Positions 8,920 to 17,488 are shown, numbered from the stretch's first letter. The stretch is DNA of 64,000 bases from Roseomonas populi (GCF_024594815.1 NZ_JANJOU010000019.1:1-64000); one strand, 5' to 3'. Program-made: numbers and translations. Notes: a model not told the origin generated them from the sequence alone.

Positions 8920-9894
8920 ATGAGCGGCACGACCACCGGCGTTGGCATCTGGACCCAACCCCCTCTGAGCATCGGGTTGCCCATCGCGGACCAGGGTAAC
9001 CCGACCTCCGGCGATGACCGTTTCGACGGCGACGCCATCCTCGTCGCCAACGTCCTCGGCGTGATCACCCCCACCCTGGCGCTCACCGCCACGGACAACT
9101 TCGCCAATGGCGGCGCGGGGAACGACCAGCTCTTCGGCAATGGTGGCGACGACACCCTCGTCGGCGGCGTCGGCGCGGACGTGATCGATGGTGGTGCGGG
9201 TTTCGACACCAGCACCTACGCCTCCAGCCGGCTGGCGGTCACGGTGGACCTGCGGACCGGCACCGGGACAGGTGGCGACGCTGAGGGTGATAACCTCTTC
9301 AGCATTGAGCGCGTGATCGGCTCCAGCTTCGACGACACCCTTTATGGCGGATCTGGGGATGACGTCCTCAGCGGCGGCAGCGGCAACGACACGATCAACG
9401 GCTTCGCCGGCGCCAACACGCTGAACGGCGGCGCCGGCAACGACACCATCAACGGCGGCAGCGACAACGACCGTATTTCCGGCGGGACCGGCATCGACAT
9501 CCTCCGCGGCGGCGACGGCTCTGACCGCATGGATGGCGGCACCGGGAACGACCTGCTGATCGGCGGCGGCGGAGCCGACCTGCTCCGGGGCGGCGATGGC
9601 GCGGACACCTTCCGCTACAACGAGCTCGCCGAGAGCACCCGCGGCGGCGTGGACCGCGTGCTCGACTTCAGCTCGGCCGAGGGCGACAAGATCGACCTGT
9701 CCGTCTTCGGGGCCTCCTATGCCGGCGATGGGCCCTTCTCCCGCGGCGAGGCCTCGGTCGTCTGGCGCGATGTGGACCTGGACGTGGGCAGCGGCGTGCA
9801 GGTGCTGCTGGACGCAGACGGTAACGGCACTGCCGACCTGATGGTCTTCCTCCAGGGCGTGCAGTCCCTGTCCCAGAACGACTTCATCCTCTGA
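8920..9894 (+). CDS. Small RTX calcium-binding repeat protein
   Basis: This 324-residue acidic protein contains two blocks of the nonapeptide GGxGxDxxx that winds into a Ca2+-binding beta-roll: about four units near residues 65-95, and about ten near 140-235 (GGSGDDVLS, GGSGNDTIN, GGAGNDTIN and so on). After the repeats comes a serralysin-type C-terminal domain (GADTFRYNELAES, VDRVLDFSSAEGDKIDLS). The chain ends in a hydrophobic-acidic tail (SLSQNDFIL) like a type I secretion signal. There is no N-terminal signal peptide and no enzyme domain. No type I secretion genes are in the window, so export must use a system encoded elsewhere. The role could be a structural or surface protein; a bare secretion/calcium module is all that is visible. 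Confidence 0.85.
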   Translation: MSGTTTGVGIWTQPPLSIGLPIADQGNPTSGDDRFDGDAILVANVLGVITPTLALTATDNFANGGAGNDQLFGNGGDDTLVGGVGADVIDGGAGFDTSTYASSRLAVTVDLRTGTGTGGDAEGDNLFSIERVIGSSFDDTLYGGSGDDVLSGGSGNDTINGFAGANTLNGGAGNDTINGGSDNDRISGGTGIDILRGGDGSDRMDGGTGNDLLIGGGGADLLRGGDGADTFRYNELAESTRGGVDRVLDFSSAEGDKIDLSVFGASYAGDGPFSRGEASVVWRDVDLDVGSGVQVLLDADGNGTADLMVFLQGVQSLSQNDFIL

Positions 9895-10265
9895 GCACCA
9901 GCGTTTGAGTAAGGGGGCTTCCGGCCGGAACGGCTGGAAGCCTCTCCACCCGGCCGGGCGTGCTCGGTCCACCCATGTCCTTCTTGAACGCTCAGCCCGC
10001 TGTTGCGGGCGCAGCCTCACGCTTCCCGGCAGCGTCACCTCGTGACAATCCGTCCACTGGCAATCGCCCGCGCCGGTATGGAAATCGGCCCGGCCGGCGC
10101 CAGAACGTCCCCCGCAAGCGCCTCTGCTTCGAAGGACATGACGGCTCGTCCGGGAACCGGACCACGCGTTTTCTGGCCCCGGCCCGGTCGCCCGGCCGAT
10201 AGTCTGGCTGTTCCGCCGCCTGCCCTCGCGCCGCCAGGCGGACCGGATCAGCCGGAGGACGCCCC
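9895..10265. other. Intergenic region before the homocysteine methyltransferase-family gene
   Basis: This 371-base gap holds the hairpin at 9915-9943. The rest contains no supportable gene. I looked for a SAM or SAH riboswitch, expected for a methionine-cycle gene, and saw no recognisable core. The ribosome site for the downstream gene is GGAGG, at about 10254-10258. Confidence 0.4.
9915..9943 (+). terminator. Hairpin after the RTX gene
   Basis: Eleven base pairs (9916-9926 with 9932-9942, one G-U) close a 5-base loop 20 bases after the RTX stop. No T-run follows, so termination is inferred from position and stem strength. Confidence 0.45.
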
Positions 10266-11216
10266 ATGGCCAAGCATCGCCACGCCCTGCCCCAGATCGG
10301 CGGAAAGACCTTCCTGACTGATGGCGGCATGGAAACCACCCTCATCTTCCTCGAGGGGATCGAACTGCCCCACTTCGCCTCCTTCGTCCTGCTCGAATCC
10401 GAGGAAGGCCGGCGTCAGCTTCGCCGCTACTACGAGGCCTATCTCGCCATTGCGCGGGAGCGCAGGCTCGGCTTCATCCTGGATTCCCCAACCTGGCGCT
10501 CCAACCCCGAATGGGGCGCCCGGCTGGGCTACGACGCGGAGGGGCTCCGGCGCATCAACACCGCCGCCGTCACGCTCATGCACGAGCTCAGCCGGGACTG
10601 GGACACGGCGGAGGCGCCCTGCGTGATCAGCGGCGCCATCGGCCCACGCGGCGACGGCTATCAGCCCGGCCGCACAGGGATCGAGGAGGCCCGGCGCTAC
10701 CACTCCGCCCAGATCGCCACCTTCGCCGAGGCCGGGGCGGACATGGTGGCCGCCTATACCCTGACCGGCACGGACGAGGCCGTCGGCATCACCCTTGCCG
10801 CATCCGACCACGGCATCCCCTGCGCGATCTCCTTCACGGTGGAGACCGATGAGCGGCTGGCCACCGGCGTCACCCTGCGGGAGGCCATCGAGGCGGTGGA
10901 CGCCGCCACGGGCAATAGTCCGGCCTATTACATGGTGAACTGCGCCCATCCCACGCATTTCCAGGGCGCGCTCTGGGCCGGCCAACCCTGGGTGGAACGG
11001 ATCCGCGGCATCCGCGCGAATGCCTCTACCCGGAGCCATGCGGAGCTGGACGAGTCAGCGACCCTCGACATCGGCGACCCGGCCGATCTCGGGCGCCGCT
11101 ACCGGGCCCTGCGCGCCTCCTTTCCCGGCATACAGGTTCTCGGCGGCTGCTGCGGCACGGACCACCGCCATATCCGCGCCATCTGCGAGGCCTGCCTGCC
11201 CGCCGCACGCGCCTGA
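10266..11216 (+). CDS. Homocysteine S-methyltransferase-family protein
   Basis: This 316-residue (beta/alpha)8 protein is of the Hcy-binding domain family (MetH N-domain, BHMT, MmuM). It has the zinc-ligand Cys pair in VLGGCCGTDHRHIRAI near residue 295. A third ligand Cys fits the NCAHPTHF segment near residue 227. The N-terminus, LTDGGMETTLIF, matches the substrate-domain start. By family knowledge it transfers a methyl group from a donor such as S-methylmethionine or a betaine to homocysteine. The donor cannot be told from sequence, and some family members act on other substrates. It stands alone with no met gene beside it. Confidence 0.85.
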   Translation: MAKHRHALPQIGGKTFLTDGGMETTLIFLEGIELPHFASFVLLESEEGRRQLRRYYEAYLAIARERRLGFILDSPTWRSNPEWGARLGYDAEGLRRINTAAVTLMHELSRDWDTAEAPCVISGAIGPRGDGYQPGRTGIEEARRYHSAQIATFAEAGADMVAAYTLTGTDEAVGITLAASDHGIPCAISFTVETDERLATGVTLREAIEAVDAATGNSPAYYMVNCAHPTHFQGALWAGQPWVERIRGIRANASTRSHAELDESATLDIGDPADLGRRYRALRASFPGIQVLGGCCGTDHRHIRAICEACLPAARA

Positions 11217-11308
11217 ACTGCCCCGCACGGGCCGCGCGCCCCGGCCTCCCCGCTTCACAGTTCCGCGAGCCGGTGGCATGTCGCCGCCCTACCCAGCGGA
11301 GAGGAACC

Positions 11309-11857
11309 GTGGCCGGCCACGCCCATGTCGACCATTCCGGCGAGAACAAGCGCGTCGCCCTGCTGATCGCAGTGCTGGCGCTCCTTCTCGCCGTTGCCGA
11401 AACCGGCGCGAAATCCGCGCAGACCGAAGCGCTCTCCCGCAACGTGGAGGCTTCCAACCTCTGGGCTTTCTTCCAGGCCCGTACCATCCGGCAGACGGTG
11501 GTCCGCACCGCCGCGGAGGCCGCCGCCCTCGATCCCGCCGGCAGCGAGGCCTCGGCCCGCCAGCGAGAGGCCTGGAACGCCACGGCCCAGCGCTGGGAGA
11601 GCGAGCCCGCCACCGGCGAGGGCCGGCGCGAGCTGGCCGAGCGCGCCAAGGCCGCCGAGCGCGTCCGCGATCGCTCCATGGCCGCCTATCACATGCACGA
11701 GTACGGCTCCGCCGCCTTCCAGGTGGCCATTGTCGTGGCCTCGGCCAGCATCGTCACCGGCGTCCCGTTGCTCGCCCTCGGCGGCGCGATCCTCGGCGTC
11801 CTCGGCATCGCCCTCAGCGGCCTTGGCTTCTTCGCGCCGGAGATGATCCACTTCTGA
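11309..11857 (+). CDS. DUF4337-type membrane protein
   Basis: This 182-residue protein has a hydrophobic segment near the N-terminus (RVALLIAVLALLLAVAETG), a soluble middle with ASNLWAFFQARTIRQTV, and a C-terminal pair of membrane segments (about residues 130-175). The order TM, ASNLWAFFQARTIR motif, two TMs matches the DUF4337 family, whose function is unknown. GTG at 11309 is chosen because a GGAGAGGAA ribosome site precedes it, and family members begin with a short His-containing leader (HAHVDHS here). Confidence 0.75.
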   Translation: MAGHAHVDHSGENKRVALLIAVLALLLAVAETGAKSAQTEALSRNVEASNLWAFFQARTIRQTVVRTAAEAAALDPAGSEASARQREAWNATAQRWESEPATGEGRRELAERAKAAERVRDRSMAAYHMHEYGSAAFQVAIVVASASIVTGVPLLALGGAILGVLGIALSGLGFFAPEMIHF

Positions 11858-11899
11858 CAGCCGCCGCCCCGCCACCCGGAAGGGCGGCGGGGCAGCAAC

Positions 11900-14365
11900 C
11901 TACTGCGTGTTCCCCAGCGCGGAGGGCGGCGGGGAATGTGTCTTCGCCCCGGCATCGGCCCCCACGGTCTCGGGCCGCCTCGCCTCCCGCCCCGGATCCA
12001 AGGCTTCCGCCTCGGCCGGCGTCCGCGCGAAGCGGGAGAGGATGACGCTCTGCGCCGGCACGGCGATGGCGATGCCCAGCTCCTCGAAGCGCCCCTTAAT
12101 CCGCCGGTTGAACTCGCGCTGCACGCCCCAGCGCCCGGTATCCGTGCAGGGCATCTGGCCGAGCACGGTGAAGGTGGCGCCGTCCACCTTGTCCACGCCC
12201 CACAGCGCGAAGTCGTCCAGGATGTTGTCCTTGAAGGCCGGGTCGGCGCGCATCCCCGCCCCGATCTCCTTCAGCACCTGCCCCACCCGGTCCGGGTCCT
12301 CGGAGAAGGCGACGGTGACGGAGACCGCGGCATTGCCCTTGCCCCGGTTCGTGTTCGTCACCGTGGTGACGGAGCTGAAGGGGATCACGTGCACGGAACC
12401 ATCCCCCGCCCGCAGCCGGATGGTGCGGATGGAGAGGTTCTCCACCGAGCCGGAGAGGCCGGAGACCGTCACCCAGTCCCCCACCTGCATCGTGTTCTCC
12501 AGCAGCAGGAAGATCCCGGTGATCACGTCCTGCACCAGCTTCTGCGATCCGAAGCCGACGGCCACGCCCAGGATCCCGGCGCCCGCCAGCAGCGGCGCGA
12601 TGTTGACCCCGAGTTGCGAGAGCGCGGTGAAGCCCACGATCGCCACGATCAGCACCAGCAGGGTGGTATGCAGCAGCGGCAGCAGCGTCCGCAGCCGGGC
12701 GGACCGCGCGCGGTCCCCGCGCTGGGCCATCTCCGCGATCGTGCGGTCGATCCAGGCGTTCACCCCCTCCCAGATCATCACGGCCAGCACGCCGGCCACG
12801 AGCAGGATCAGCGCGGAGGTCGCGAGCCGTTGCCCCAGCCCGCCGTCGCGGAAGGATTCCATCACGTCCACGCCCCAGACCTGCAGCAGGGCGAGCACGG
12901 TAACGAGGCCGATCGCGACGGAGATGCCGCGCCGGAGCACGGGCACGTAGCGGTTGGCGCGCCCCTCCAGCAGCGGCAGCCGCTGCGCCGTCTCCGCCTT
13001 GATGCGGAACACCCGGTCCAGCAGGCCAAGCAGAGTCACCGCCACCAGCCGCGCGACCACCAGCACCGCGAGCGTCGAGCCGGCGTAGCGCAGGAGCAGC
13101 CCGTAGCCGTTCTCGATCTGCAGCGCCCAGACGAACCACAGCGCCAGCAGCAGGAAGATCGCCATGATGTGCCACACCCGCGCCAGCCAGCGCCGGGCCA
13201 GCGCCAGCCCACCCGTCGCCTCGGGCGCCGGCTCGATCAGCGCGGCGATCCCGCGGCGGCACTGCAGCACCACCACCATCAGCAGCACGTGGTTCAGCAG
13301 CACCACCAGCTTCGCCGCGGAGGCATAGGCGGCGGGGTACAGCCCGAGGATGCGCGCGATCTCCAGCGCCGCCATGCCGTAGATCGCGATACCCGTCACG
13401 CGCCCCAGCCAGACCTCGGCATAGGCCGCCGTCTCGTCGGACATGCGGAACAGCCGCAGGAAGCGCGACTTCGGCGAGACCACCGCGCAGCCCGCCGCCA
13501 TGACGACGTGCTGCACCACGAAGGCGTTCACGGCGGCCAGGATGATCAGCGGCGTCACGCCCCCGTCGCTCAGCGGCGTCGCCAGCAGCAGGTTGCCCAC
13601 AAGCGCGAAGACGCCGATCGGGATCAGCTCCAGCACCAGCCGGATCAGGGCCAGCGGCGCGCGCTGCATCAGGCGCAGCTCCGCCTGGCTCGCCACCTGC
13701 GGCGTGCCCGCCGTGGCGGCGGAACGGCGCGCCACGGCCTTCTCCACCGCCCGCCTCTCCAATGCCGCCAGCGGCCGCCGCAGCGCCCGCCGCAGCACCC
13801 AGCGCGCGCCCCAGGCCAGCGCCACCACGACCGCCAGCCGCCAGGCCGCGTCAAGGATGGCCGACTGCGCGAAGGGGTTGGTGGCCGTCCGCACCAGCCA
13901 CATCCAGGCCAGCGGCAGGCTGGAGACGGTGGCTCCCACCGTCGCCAAGTGGTTCGACAGCGCCGAGAGCCAGCGCGACAGGGCCGCGATGACCTCCGCC
14001 AGCAGGCTGTCAGAGGTGAGGGAGACCTTCTCCGTCGGCTCAGCCGGTGCCGGAGCGGGTGTGGTAGCGGGCGCCGCTGCCGCCGGGGCCGCCGCGGGCG
14101 CGGCCCCGGCGGAAGCCGCCGGCCGCGCATCATGGGCCGGCGCCACGCCCGCCACGGCGCGCAACGCGTCCAGCACCTGCTGCCGACGCGCATCGTCCTG
14201 GAGGATGTCCAGCGCGTTCCGCGCCTGCTCCGGCGTCAGCGCCTCCGCCCCGGCAACGCTCCCGGCCACTGGCTGGGACCGGGCCGGAAGCGTCGCCAGA
14301 AGCAGCAAGGCGGCGAAGGCAAGGGGACGCGCGAAGGGGCTCAGGGCACGGATCAGCTGCTGCAT
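11900..14365 (-). CDS. Large MscS-family mechanosensitive channel
   Basis: This 821-residue inner-membrane protein resembles the larger MscS relatives such as YbiO. Choosing ATG 14365 (GAGGA just upstream) gives a clean signal peptide (RPLAFAALLLLATLPARS). A periplasmic Ala/Pro linker and many membrane helices follow. The MscS core lies around residues 570-740: the pore-lining helix with GILGVAVGFGSQKLVQDVI, then the beta domain LLENTMQVGDWVTV and VHVIPFSSVTTVTNTNRG. It should open under membrane tension to release solutes during osmotic downshock. The C-terminal 50 residues are Ala/Pro/Glu-rich. It faces the upstream DUF4337 gene tail to tail. An ATG at 14389 is possible but has no ribosome site. 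Confidence 0.9.
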   Translation of the reverse strand: MQQLIRALSPFARPLAFAALLLLATLPARSQPVAGSVAGAEALTPEQARNALDILQDDARRQQVLDALRAVAGVAPAHDARPAASAGAAPAAAPAAAAPATTPAPAPAEPTEKVSLTSDSLLAEVIAALSRWLSALSNHLATVGATVSSLPLAWMWLVRTATNPFAQSAILDAAWRLAVVVALAWGARWVLRRALRRPLAALERRAVEKAVARRSAATAGTPQVASQAELRLMQRAPLALIRLVLELIPIGVFALVGNLLLATPLSDGGVTPLIILAAVNAFVVQHVVMAAGCAVVSPKSRFLRLFRMSDETAAYAEVWLGRVTGIAIYGMAALEIARILGLYPAAYASAAKLVVLLNHVLLMVVVLQCRRGIAALIEPAPEATGGLALARRWLARVWHIMAIFLLLALWFVWALQIENGYGLLLRYAGSTLAVLVVARLVAVTLLGLLDRVFRIKAETAQRLPLLEGRANRYVPVLRRGISVAIGLVTVLALLQVWGVDVMESFRDGGLGQRLATSALILLVAGVLAVMIWEGVNAWIDRTIAEMAQRGDRARSARLRTLLPLLHTTLLVLIVAIVGFTALSQLGVNIAPLLAGAGILGVAVGFGSQKLVQDVITGIFLLLENTMQVGDWVTVSGLSGSVENLSIRTIRLRAGDGSVHVIPFSSVTTVTNTNRGKGNAAVSVTVAFSEDPDRVGQVLKEIGAGMRADPAFKDNILDDFALWGVDKVDGATFTVLGQMPCTDTGRWGVQREFNRRIKGRFEELGIAIAVPAQSVILSRFARTPAEAEALDPGREARRPETVGADAGAKTHSPPPSALGNTQ

Positions 14366-14597
14366 TCCTCGGAGCACTCCAGGGATCATCCGAAATCGCC
14401 CCGGGCCTCGGCCCGGAGCCGGCGGGGACCCCTGGCCCCCGCGCGTCACGGCCGGGCGCGGCCCCGGAAGGGGCGGCGCGCGATCCGGCACGGCAGATGC
14501 ACCCCGCCGCCCCATGGGCGCGGCGAAGGTACGCTCCCCCGAGAAGCGACCGAGGGCCGCGCTTGGTTGCAGTTGCGAAGGCGGAAGGGAGGCTGGG

Positions 14598-15419
14598 TTA
14601 GAAGCCCGGCATGATCTGGGAAAGCCGGCCGCCCAGACGCACCGGCCCGATCCGCGTGGCCAGCCCCGTCGCGTCGTCCGTTTCGGCCAGCACGCCGCAG
14701 AGCGTCGCCTCGCCCTCGGCAGGCGCCAGCCGCTCGCTCGGCACCTTCCGCCAGAAGCGGATGGAGGCCCCCGCCTTCCCCATGCCGATCACGCTGTCGT
14801 AATCCCCGCACATCCCGGCGTCAGTGACATAGCCGGTGCCGCCCTCCAGCACCTGGTGGTCGGCGGTGGGGACATGGGTATGGGTGCCGCAGACCAGGCT
14901 CACCCGGCCGTCGAAGGAATGGCCGAAGCCCAGCTTCTCGCTCGTCGCCTCGGCGTGGATGTCCACCACCACGGCCTGGACCGACCCGTTCGCCCCCATG
15001 GTGTGCCGGGCCAGTTCAGCCTGCGCGGCACGGAAGGGGTCGTCCAGCGGCTCCATGAACAGCCGCCCCATCACCTGCATCACAAGCGCCCGGCCCTTGC
15101 CCGGCACCTCCACCACCGTCGCCCCGCGCCCGGGCGTGCCGGGCGGGTAGTTCATCGGCCGGATCAGCCGCGGCTCGCCCTCGATGTAGGGCACGATCTC
15201 CTTGCGATCCCAGGCGTGGTTGCCCAGCGTCAGCACGTCCGCCCCGGCCTCCAGGAAGGCGCGCGCCATGTCCGGCGCCAGCCCGAAGCCGTGCGAGGCG
15301 TTCTCGGCGTTCAGCACCACCAGGTCGGCCGAGAGCTCCCGCCGCAGCCCCGGCAGGCGGGAAACCACCGCATCCCGCCCCGAGCGCCCAACCACGTCAC
15401 CGAGGAAGAGGATCCTCAA
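14598..15419 (-). CDS. YmdB-family metallophosphoesterase (TIGR00282), TTG start
   Basis: This 273-residue cytoplasmic phosphoesterase has the binuclear-metal motifs FLGDVVGRSGRD (N-terminus), LNAENASHGFGL, LGNHAWDRKEI and CGTHTHVPTAD. The Bacillus member YmdB hydrolyses 2',3'-cyclic nucleotides and affects biofilm and sporulation decisions; the role in Proteobacteria is not established. It starts with TTG at 15419, overlapping the cyclo-ligase stop in the sequence TTGA, so the pair is translationally coupled. The close pairing with 5-formyl-THF cyclo-ligase and zapA is common in alphaproteobacteria. Confidence 0.92.
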   Translation of the reverse strand: MRILFLGDVVGRSGRDAVVSRLPGLRRELSADLVVLNAENASHGFGLAPDMARAFLEAGADVLTLGNHAWDRKEIVPYIEGEPRLIRPMNYPPGTPGRGATVVEVPGKGRALVMQVMGRLFMEPLDDPFRAAQAELARHTMGANGSVQAVVVDIHAEATSEKLGFGHSFDGRVSLVCGTHTHVPTADHQVLEGGTGYVTDAGMCGDYDSVIGMGKAGASIRFWRKVPSERLAPAEGEATLCGVLAETDDATGLATRIGPVRLGGRLSQIMPGF

Positions 15420-16027
15420 CCCGCCGATCCCCGAAACCGCACCACGCCCGTCTCCGTCGCCACCGCGTCCAAGGGGGCGTCATGCGGCCCGCAGGGCACG
15501 CTGTCCATCTCCTGGCAGGCAAAGGCCACGCCGAGCGTCCCCGCATCCGGCAGGGCCGCCAGGGTCCGGTCGTAGTAGCCGCCGCCATAACCCAGCCGCC
15601 GCCCCGCCCGGTCGAAGGCCAGCAGCGGCACGATCAGCCAGTCCGGCACCAGCGCCGGCGAGTCCTCGCCTGGTTGCAGCGTGCCGAACGGCCCCTTGGA
15701 CATGGGATCGCCGAAGGCGAAGGCCCGGAAATCCAGCGGCAGCCCGCGCTTCGGCGTGCGGGGCAGGCACAGCCTGTGCCCCCGCCCCTCCAGCGCCCGC
15801 ATCAGCGGCCGGATGTCGATCTCGTGCCCCATCGGCCAGAACCCGGCCACCACGGCGCCCGCCGGCGGCGGCGCATCCCGCAGCACATGCGCGGCCAGGG
15901 CCGGCCCGGTACCGGCCGCCTCGGCGCGCGCGCGCCGGGCCTGCGCTTCCTCGCGCGCCACGATCTTGGCGGCACGGAGCGCGGCGTCGTCGCCGATCGA
16001 ATGGGGAGGAGAGTGCGGAGCCGCCAT
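15416..16027 (-). CDS. fau: 5-formyltetrahydrofolate cyclo-ligase
   Basis: This 203-residue ATP-dependent enzyme converts 5-formyl-THF to 5,10-methenyl-THF. The family signature RLGYGGGYYDRTL lies near residue 150 (phosphate and folate binding). PRTPKRGLPLDFRAF and LIVPLLAFDRAGRR are also as expected. ATG 16027 is the best start; a TTG at 16051 would add 8 residues running into the 6S RNA candidate. It lies directly downstream of zapA and the 6S RNA region, as in E. coli, where the 6S transcript is processed from a dicistronic RNA with this gene. Confidence 0.92.
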   Translation of the reverse strand: MAAPHSPPHSIGDDAALRAAKIVAREEAQARRARAEAAGTGPALAAHVLRDAPPPAGAVVAGFWPMGHEIDIRPLMRALEGRGHRLCLPRTPKRGLPLDFRAFAFGDPMSKGPFGTLQPGEDSPALVPDWLIVPLLAFDRAGRRLGYGGGYYDRTLAALPDAGTLGVAFACQEMDSVPCGPHDAPLDAVATETGVVRFRGSAG

Positions 16028-16167
16028 GACCGCTGGCGAAACGTCCTCCAAGGCCTGCTATGCAGGTGGGCGCCAGATATCCGGACCAGGGCCCGGACAG
16101 AGCCAGCTCCCGGAGGGTGCTTATTGGCCCAGGGGATGATATGCCTGGCGTGAAAGGCAGCCCCGCC
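16028..16167 (-). ncRNA. ssrS: Candidate 6S RNA
   Basis: The 197-base gap between zapA and the cyclo-ligase gene has no reading frame but rich structure on the minus strand, in the conserved ssrS position. The two ends pair (CTGGCG at 16169-16164 with CGCCAG at 16038-16033; GGAGG near 16045 with CCTTT near 16155). A small hairpin (CCTGC-ATA-GCAGG, 16066-16054) sits on the 3' side, where 6S RNAs have one beside the central bubble. GGGCC/GGCCC pairing supports an upper stem. A -10-like TAGATA is just upstream. By family knowledge 6S mimics an open promoter and sequesters sigma-70 RNA polymerase in stationary phase. The ends are approximate to about 10 bases. Confidence 0.7.
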
Positions 16168-16172
16168 AGACC

Positions 16173-16178
16173 TATCTA
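16173..16178 (-). promoter_or_regulatory. -10-like element for the 6S RNA candidate
   Basis: TAGATA on the minus strand lies 6-7 bases before the proposed RNA 5' end. The -35 region 17 bases further up has no good match, so this rests mainly on the -10 word and its position. Confidence 0.4.
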
Positions 16179-16224
16179 GTGCCGCGCGGTCCCTTCCGCC
16201 AGCCCGCCGCCAGTTCTTTCGCCC

Positions 16225-16554
16225 TCAGTTTTTACCGAGATCGGTGGCGATTCCCTCGATCCGCTCCGCCACCCGCGCCAGCCGCTCGGCCAAGCGCGGG
16301 TCCGTCGGCGCGGCCGGGGGCAGCATCCCCGCCCGGGCCTGGGCCAGCTCCACCTTCAAGTCATGCACCTCGTCCGCCAGCAGCAGGGCCGCCAGCAGCA
16401 GCAGGCGCGATTCGCCGTAGGACCCGCCCATGGTCCGCACCGAGGAGACGCGGCGGTCCACCTCCGCCGCCAGGGCGACGAGATGCGCCTCCTGCCCGTC
16501 CTCGCAGGATACGGGATGGCTGTAGCCGCCGACGCGAACCGTCACCTGTCCCAA
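16225..16554 (-). CDS. zapA: ZapA, FtsZ-ring-associated protein
   Basis: This 109-residue protein starts with the ZapA globular domain (VTVRVGGYSHPVSCEDGQE, then HLVALAAEVDRRV). A long helix that dimerises as a coiled coil follows (LLLLAALLLADEVHDLKVEL to the end). ZapA cross-links FtsZ filaments at the division site. It is 44 bases after a small coiled-coil gene on the same strand and upstream of the 6S RNA candidate, a common alphaproteobacterial order. Confidence 0.93.
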   Translation of the reverse strand: MGQVTVRVGGYSHPVSCEDGQEAHLVALAAEVDRRVSSVRTMGGSYGESRLLLLAALLLADEVHDLKVELAQARAGMLPPAAPTDPRLAERLARVAERIEGIATDLGKN

Positions 16555-16598
16555 AGCCTAACCCTCCAACGCCATCAAGAACCGCCCGACCACGCCAG

Positions 16599-16910
16599 TC
16601 ACCCGAGATTCGGGCCGGCGGGGCCGCTCCGGCCGCCCTCGTCCTCGGGCAGCCCGGCCTCGTCGAAGCCGGCCTCCTCGCCCATGCCGTCCTCGCCCAA
16701 GCCTTCCTCGGCGAGCACCTGGGACCCCTCGGGAAGGGCCGCGCGCAGCCGGGCGATGGTCGCCTCCAGCCGCGCGGAGAGCGCCTCCACCTCCTCGACC
16801 GGCACGCCTGCCGGTGCGGGCGCCACGCGCGGCATGGATGCCGCCGCCCGCGCCAGCCGCTCCACCGCCGCTTCCAACCGCGCGGCCGCCTCTGCCAGGC
16901 TGTCCGACAT
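16599..16910 (-). CDS. Small coiled-coil protein upstream of zapA (DUF4164-like)
   Basis: This 103-residue protein's first half is a strong Ala/Leu/Arg/Glu helix with heptad spacing (SDSLAEAAARLEAAVERLAR, VEALSARLEATIARLRAALP). The second half is acidic, Gly-rich and probably disordered. In alphaproteobacteria a DUF4164 coiled-coil gene commonly precedes zapA, and the position and composition fit. Function is unknown; a division-related helper is only an inference from the neighbour. The ATG at 16910 gives the natural start of the helix. Confidence 0.7.
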   Translation of the reverse strand: MSDSLAEAAARLEAAVERLARAAASMPRVAPAPAGVPVEEVEALSARLEATIARLRAALPEGSQVLAEEGLGEDGMGEEAGFDEAGLPEDEGGRSGPAGPNLG

Positions 16911-17034
16911 GCCGTCCCCAACCTCCGCGCCCGCGCCAGATGGCGGGCCAACCTCTACCGAGTGCCCGCCGCGAACGGACCTGACACGTGAGCGTGATGG
17001 TCTTACGCATCCCCCCGCAAGGGGGTCAACCGCA

Positions 17035-17457
17035 GTGCTGCCCGCGATCCGCTTCCATTCCGCCGAGGAGGCGGCCGCCGCCCTCGCCCTCGCCCCCGCC
17101 GCGGGCGTGCTGCTCCTCTCCGCGCCCGGCGCCGCCGCCTGGCCCGGGGCGGCCGTGGTGGCAGCCATGGTCGCCCGCGCCGCGGCCGCCCATCCCGGCG
17201 CCGCGTACCGGGCGGCACTGGATTGCGGGTGTGCCCCCGGCCTCGCGCTGGACGCCCTGCGCCAGGGCTGGCGCCTGCTGCTGCTGGACCCCGCCCACCC
17301 CGCTTTCCCCGCGATCCACGCCGCGGCGGAGGAGGCCGGCGCCGCCCTGTGGCCCAGGGCACCGGAGGCGCTGGACCTCTCGCGCCTCGATCTCCGCAAG
17401 CCAGGTGGGCGCGCCATCCTCGCCCGCCACCTCGGCGCGGAGATGTCGGAGCTTTAA
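17035..17457 (+). CDS. Hypothetical Ala-rich protein
   Basis: This 140-residue cytoplasmic protein of unrecognised family starts with GTG at 17035. The residue pattern (RFHSAEEAAAALALAPAAGV, YRAALDCGCAPGLALDALR, LDLSRLDLRKPGGRAILARH) looks like a compact alternating helix/strand fold. It suggests a real gene conserved in related Acetobacteraceae, although that conservation was not tested. It is divergent from the zapA block and lies on the same strand as the small secreted protein and aldolase that follow. Confidence 0.6.
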   Translation: MLPAIRFHSAEEAAAALALAPAAGVLLLSAPGAAAWPGAAVVAAMVARAAAAHPGAAYRAALDCGCAPGLALDALRQGWRLLLLDPAHPAFPAIHAAAEEAGAALWPRAPEALDLSRLDLRKPGGRAILARHLGAEMSEL

Positions 17458-17465
17458 CCGCACCG

Positions 17466-17488
17466 CCACGCCGCTCGGGCCGGCGTGG
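17466..17488 (+). terminator. Hairpin after the Ala-rich gene
   Basis: Eight base pairs (17466-17473 with 17481-17488) close a 7-base loop, 8 bases after the stop. No T-run follows. Confidence 0.35.

Noticed and set aside
9944-10265. A SAM or SAH riboswitch before the homocysteine methyltransferase-family gene.
   Set aside because: No matching conserved core was visible in the leader; a covariance search would settle it.
16599-17417. A longer minus-strand product extending the small coiled-coil gene upstream.
   Set aside because: The extension lies over a plus-strand gene (17035-17457) and is composed of GC-biased residues without pattern.
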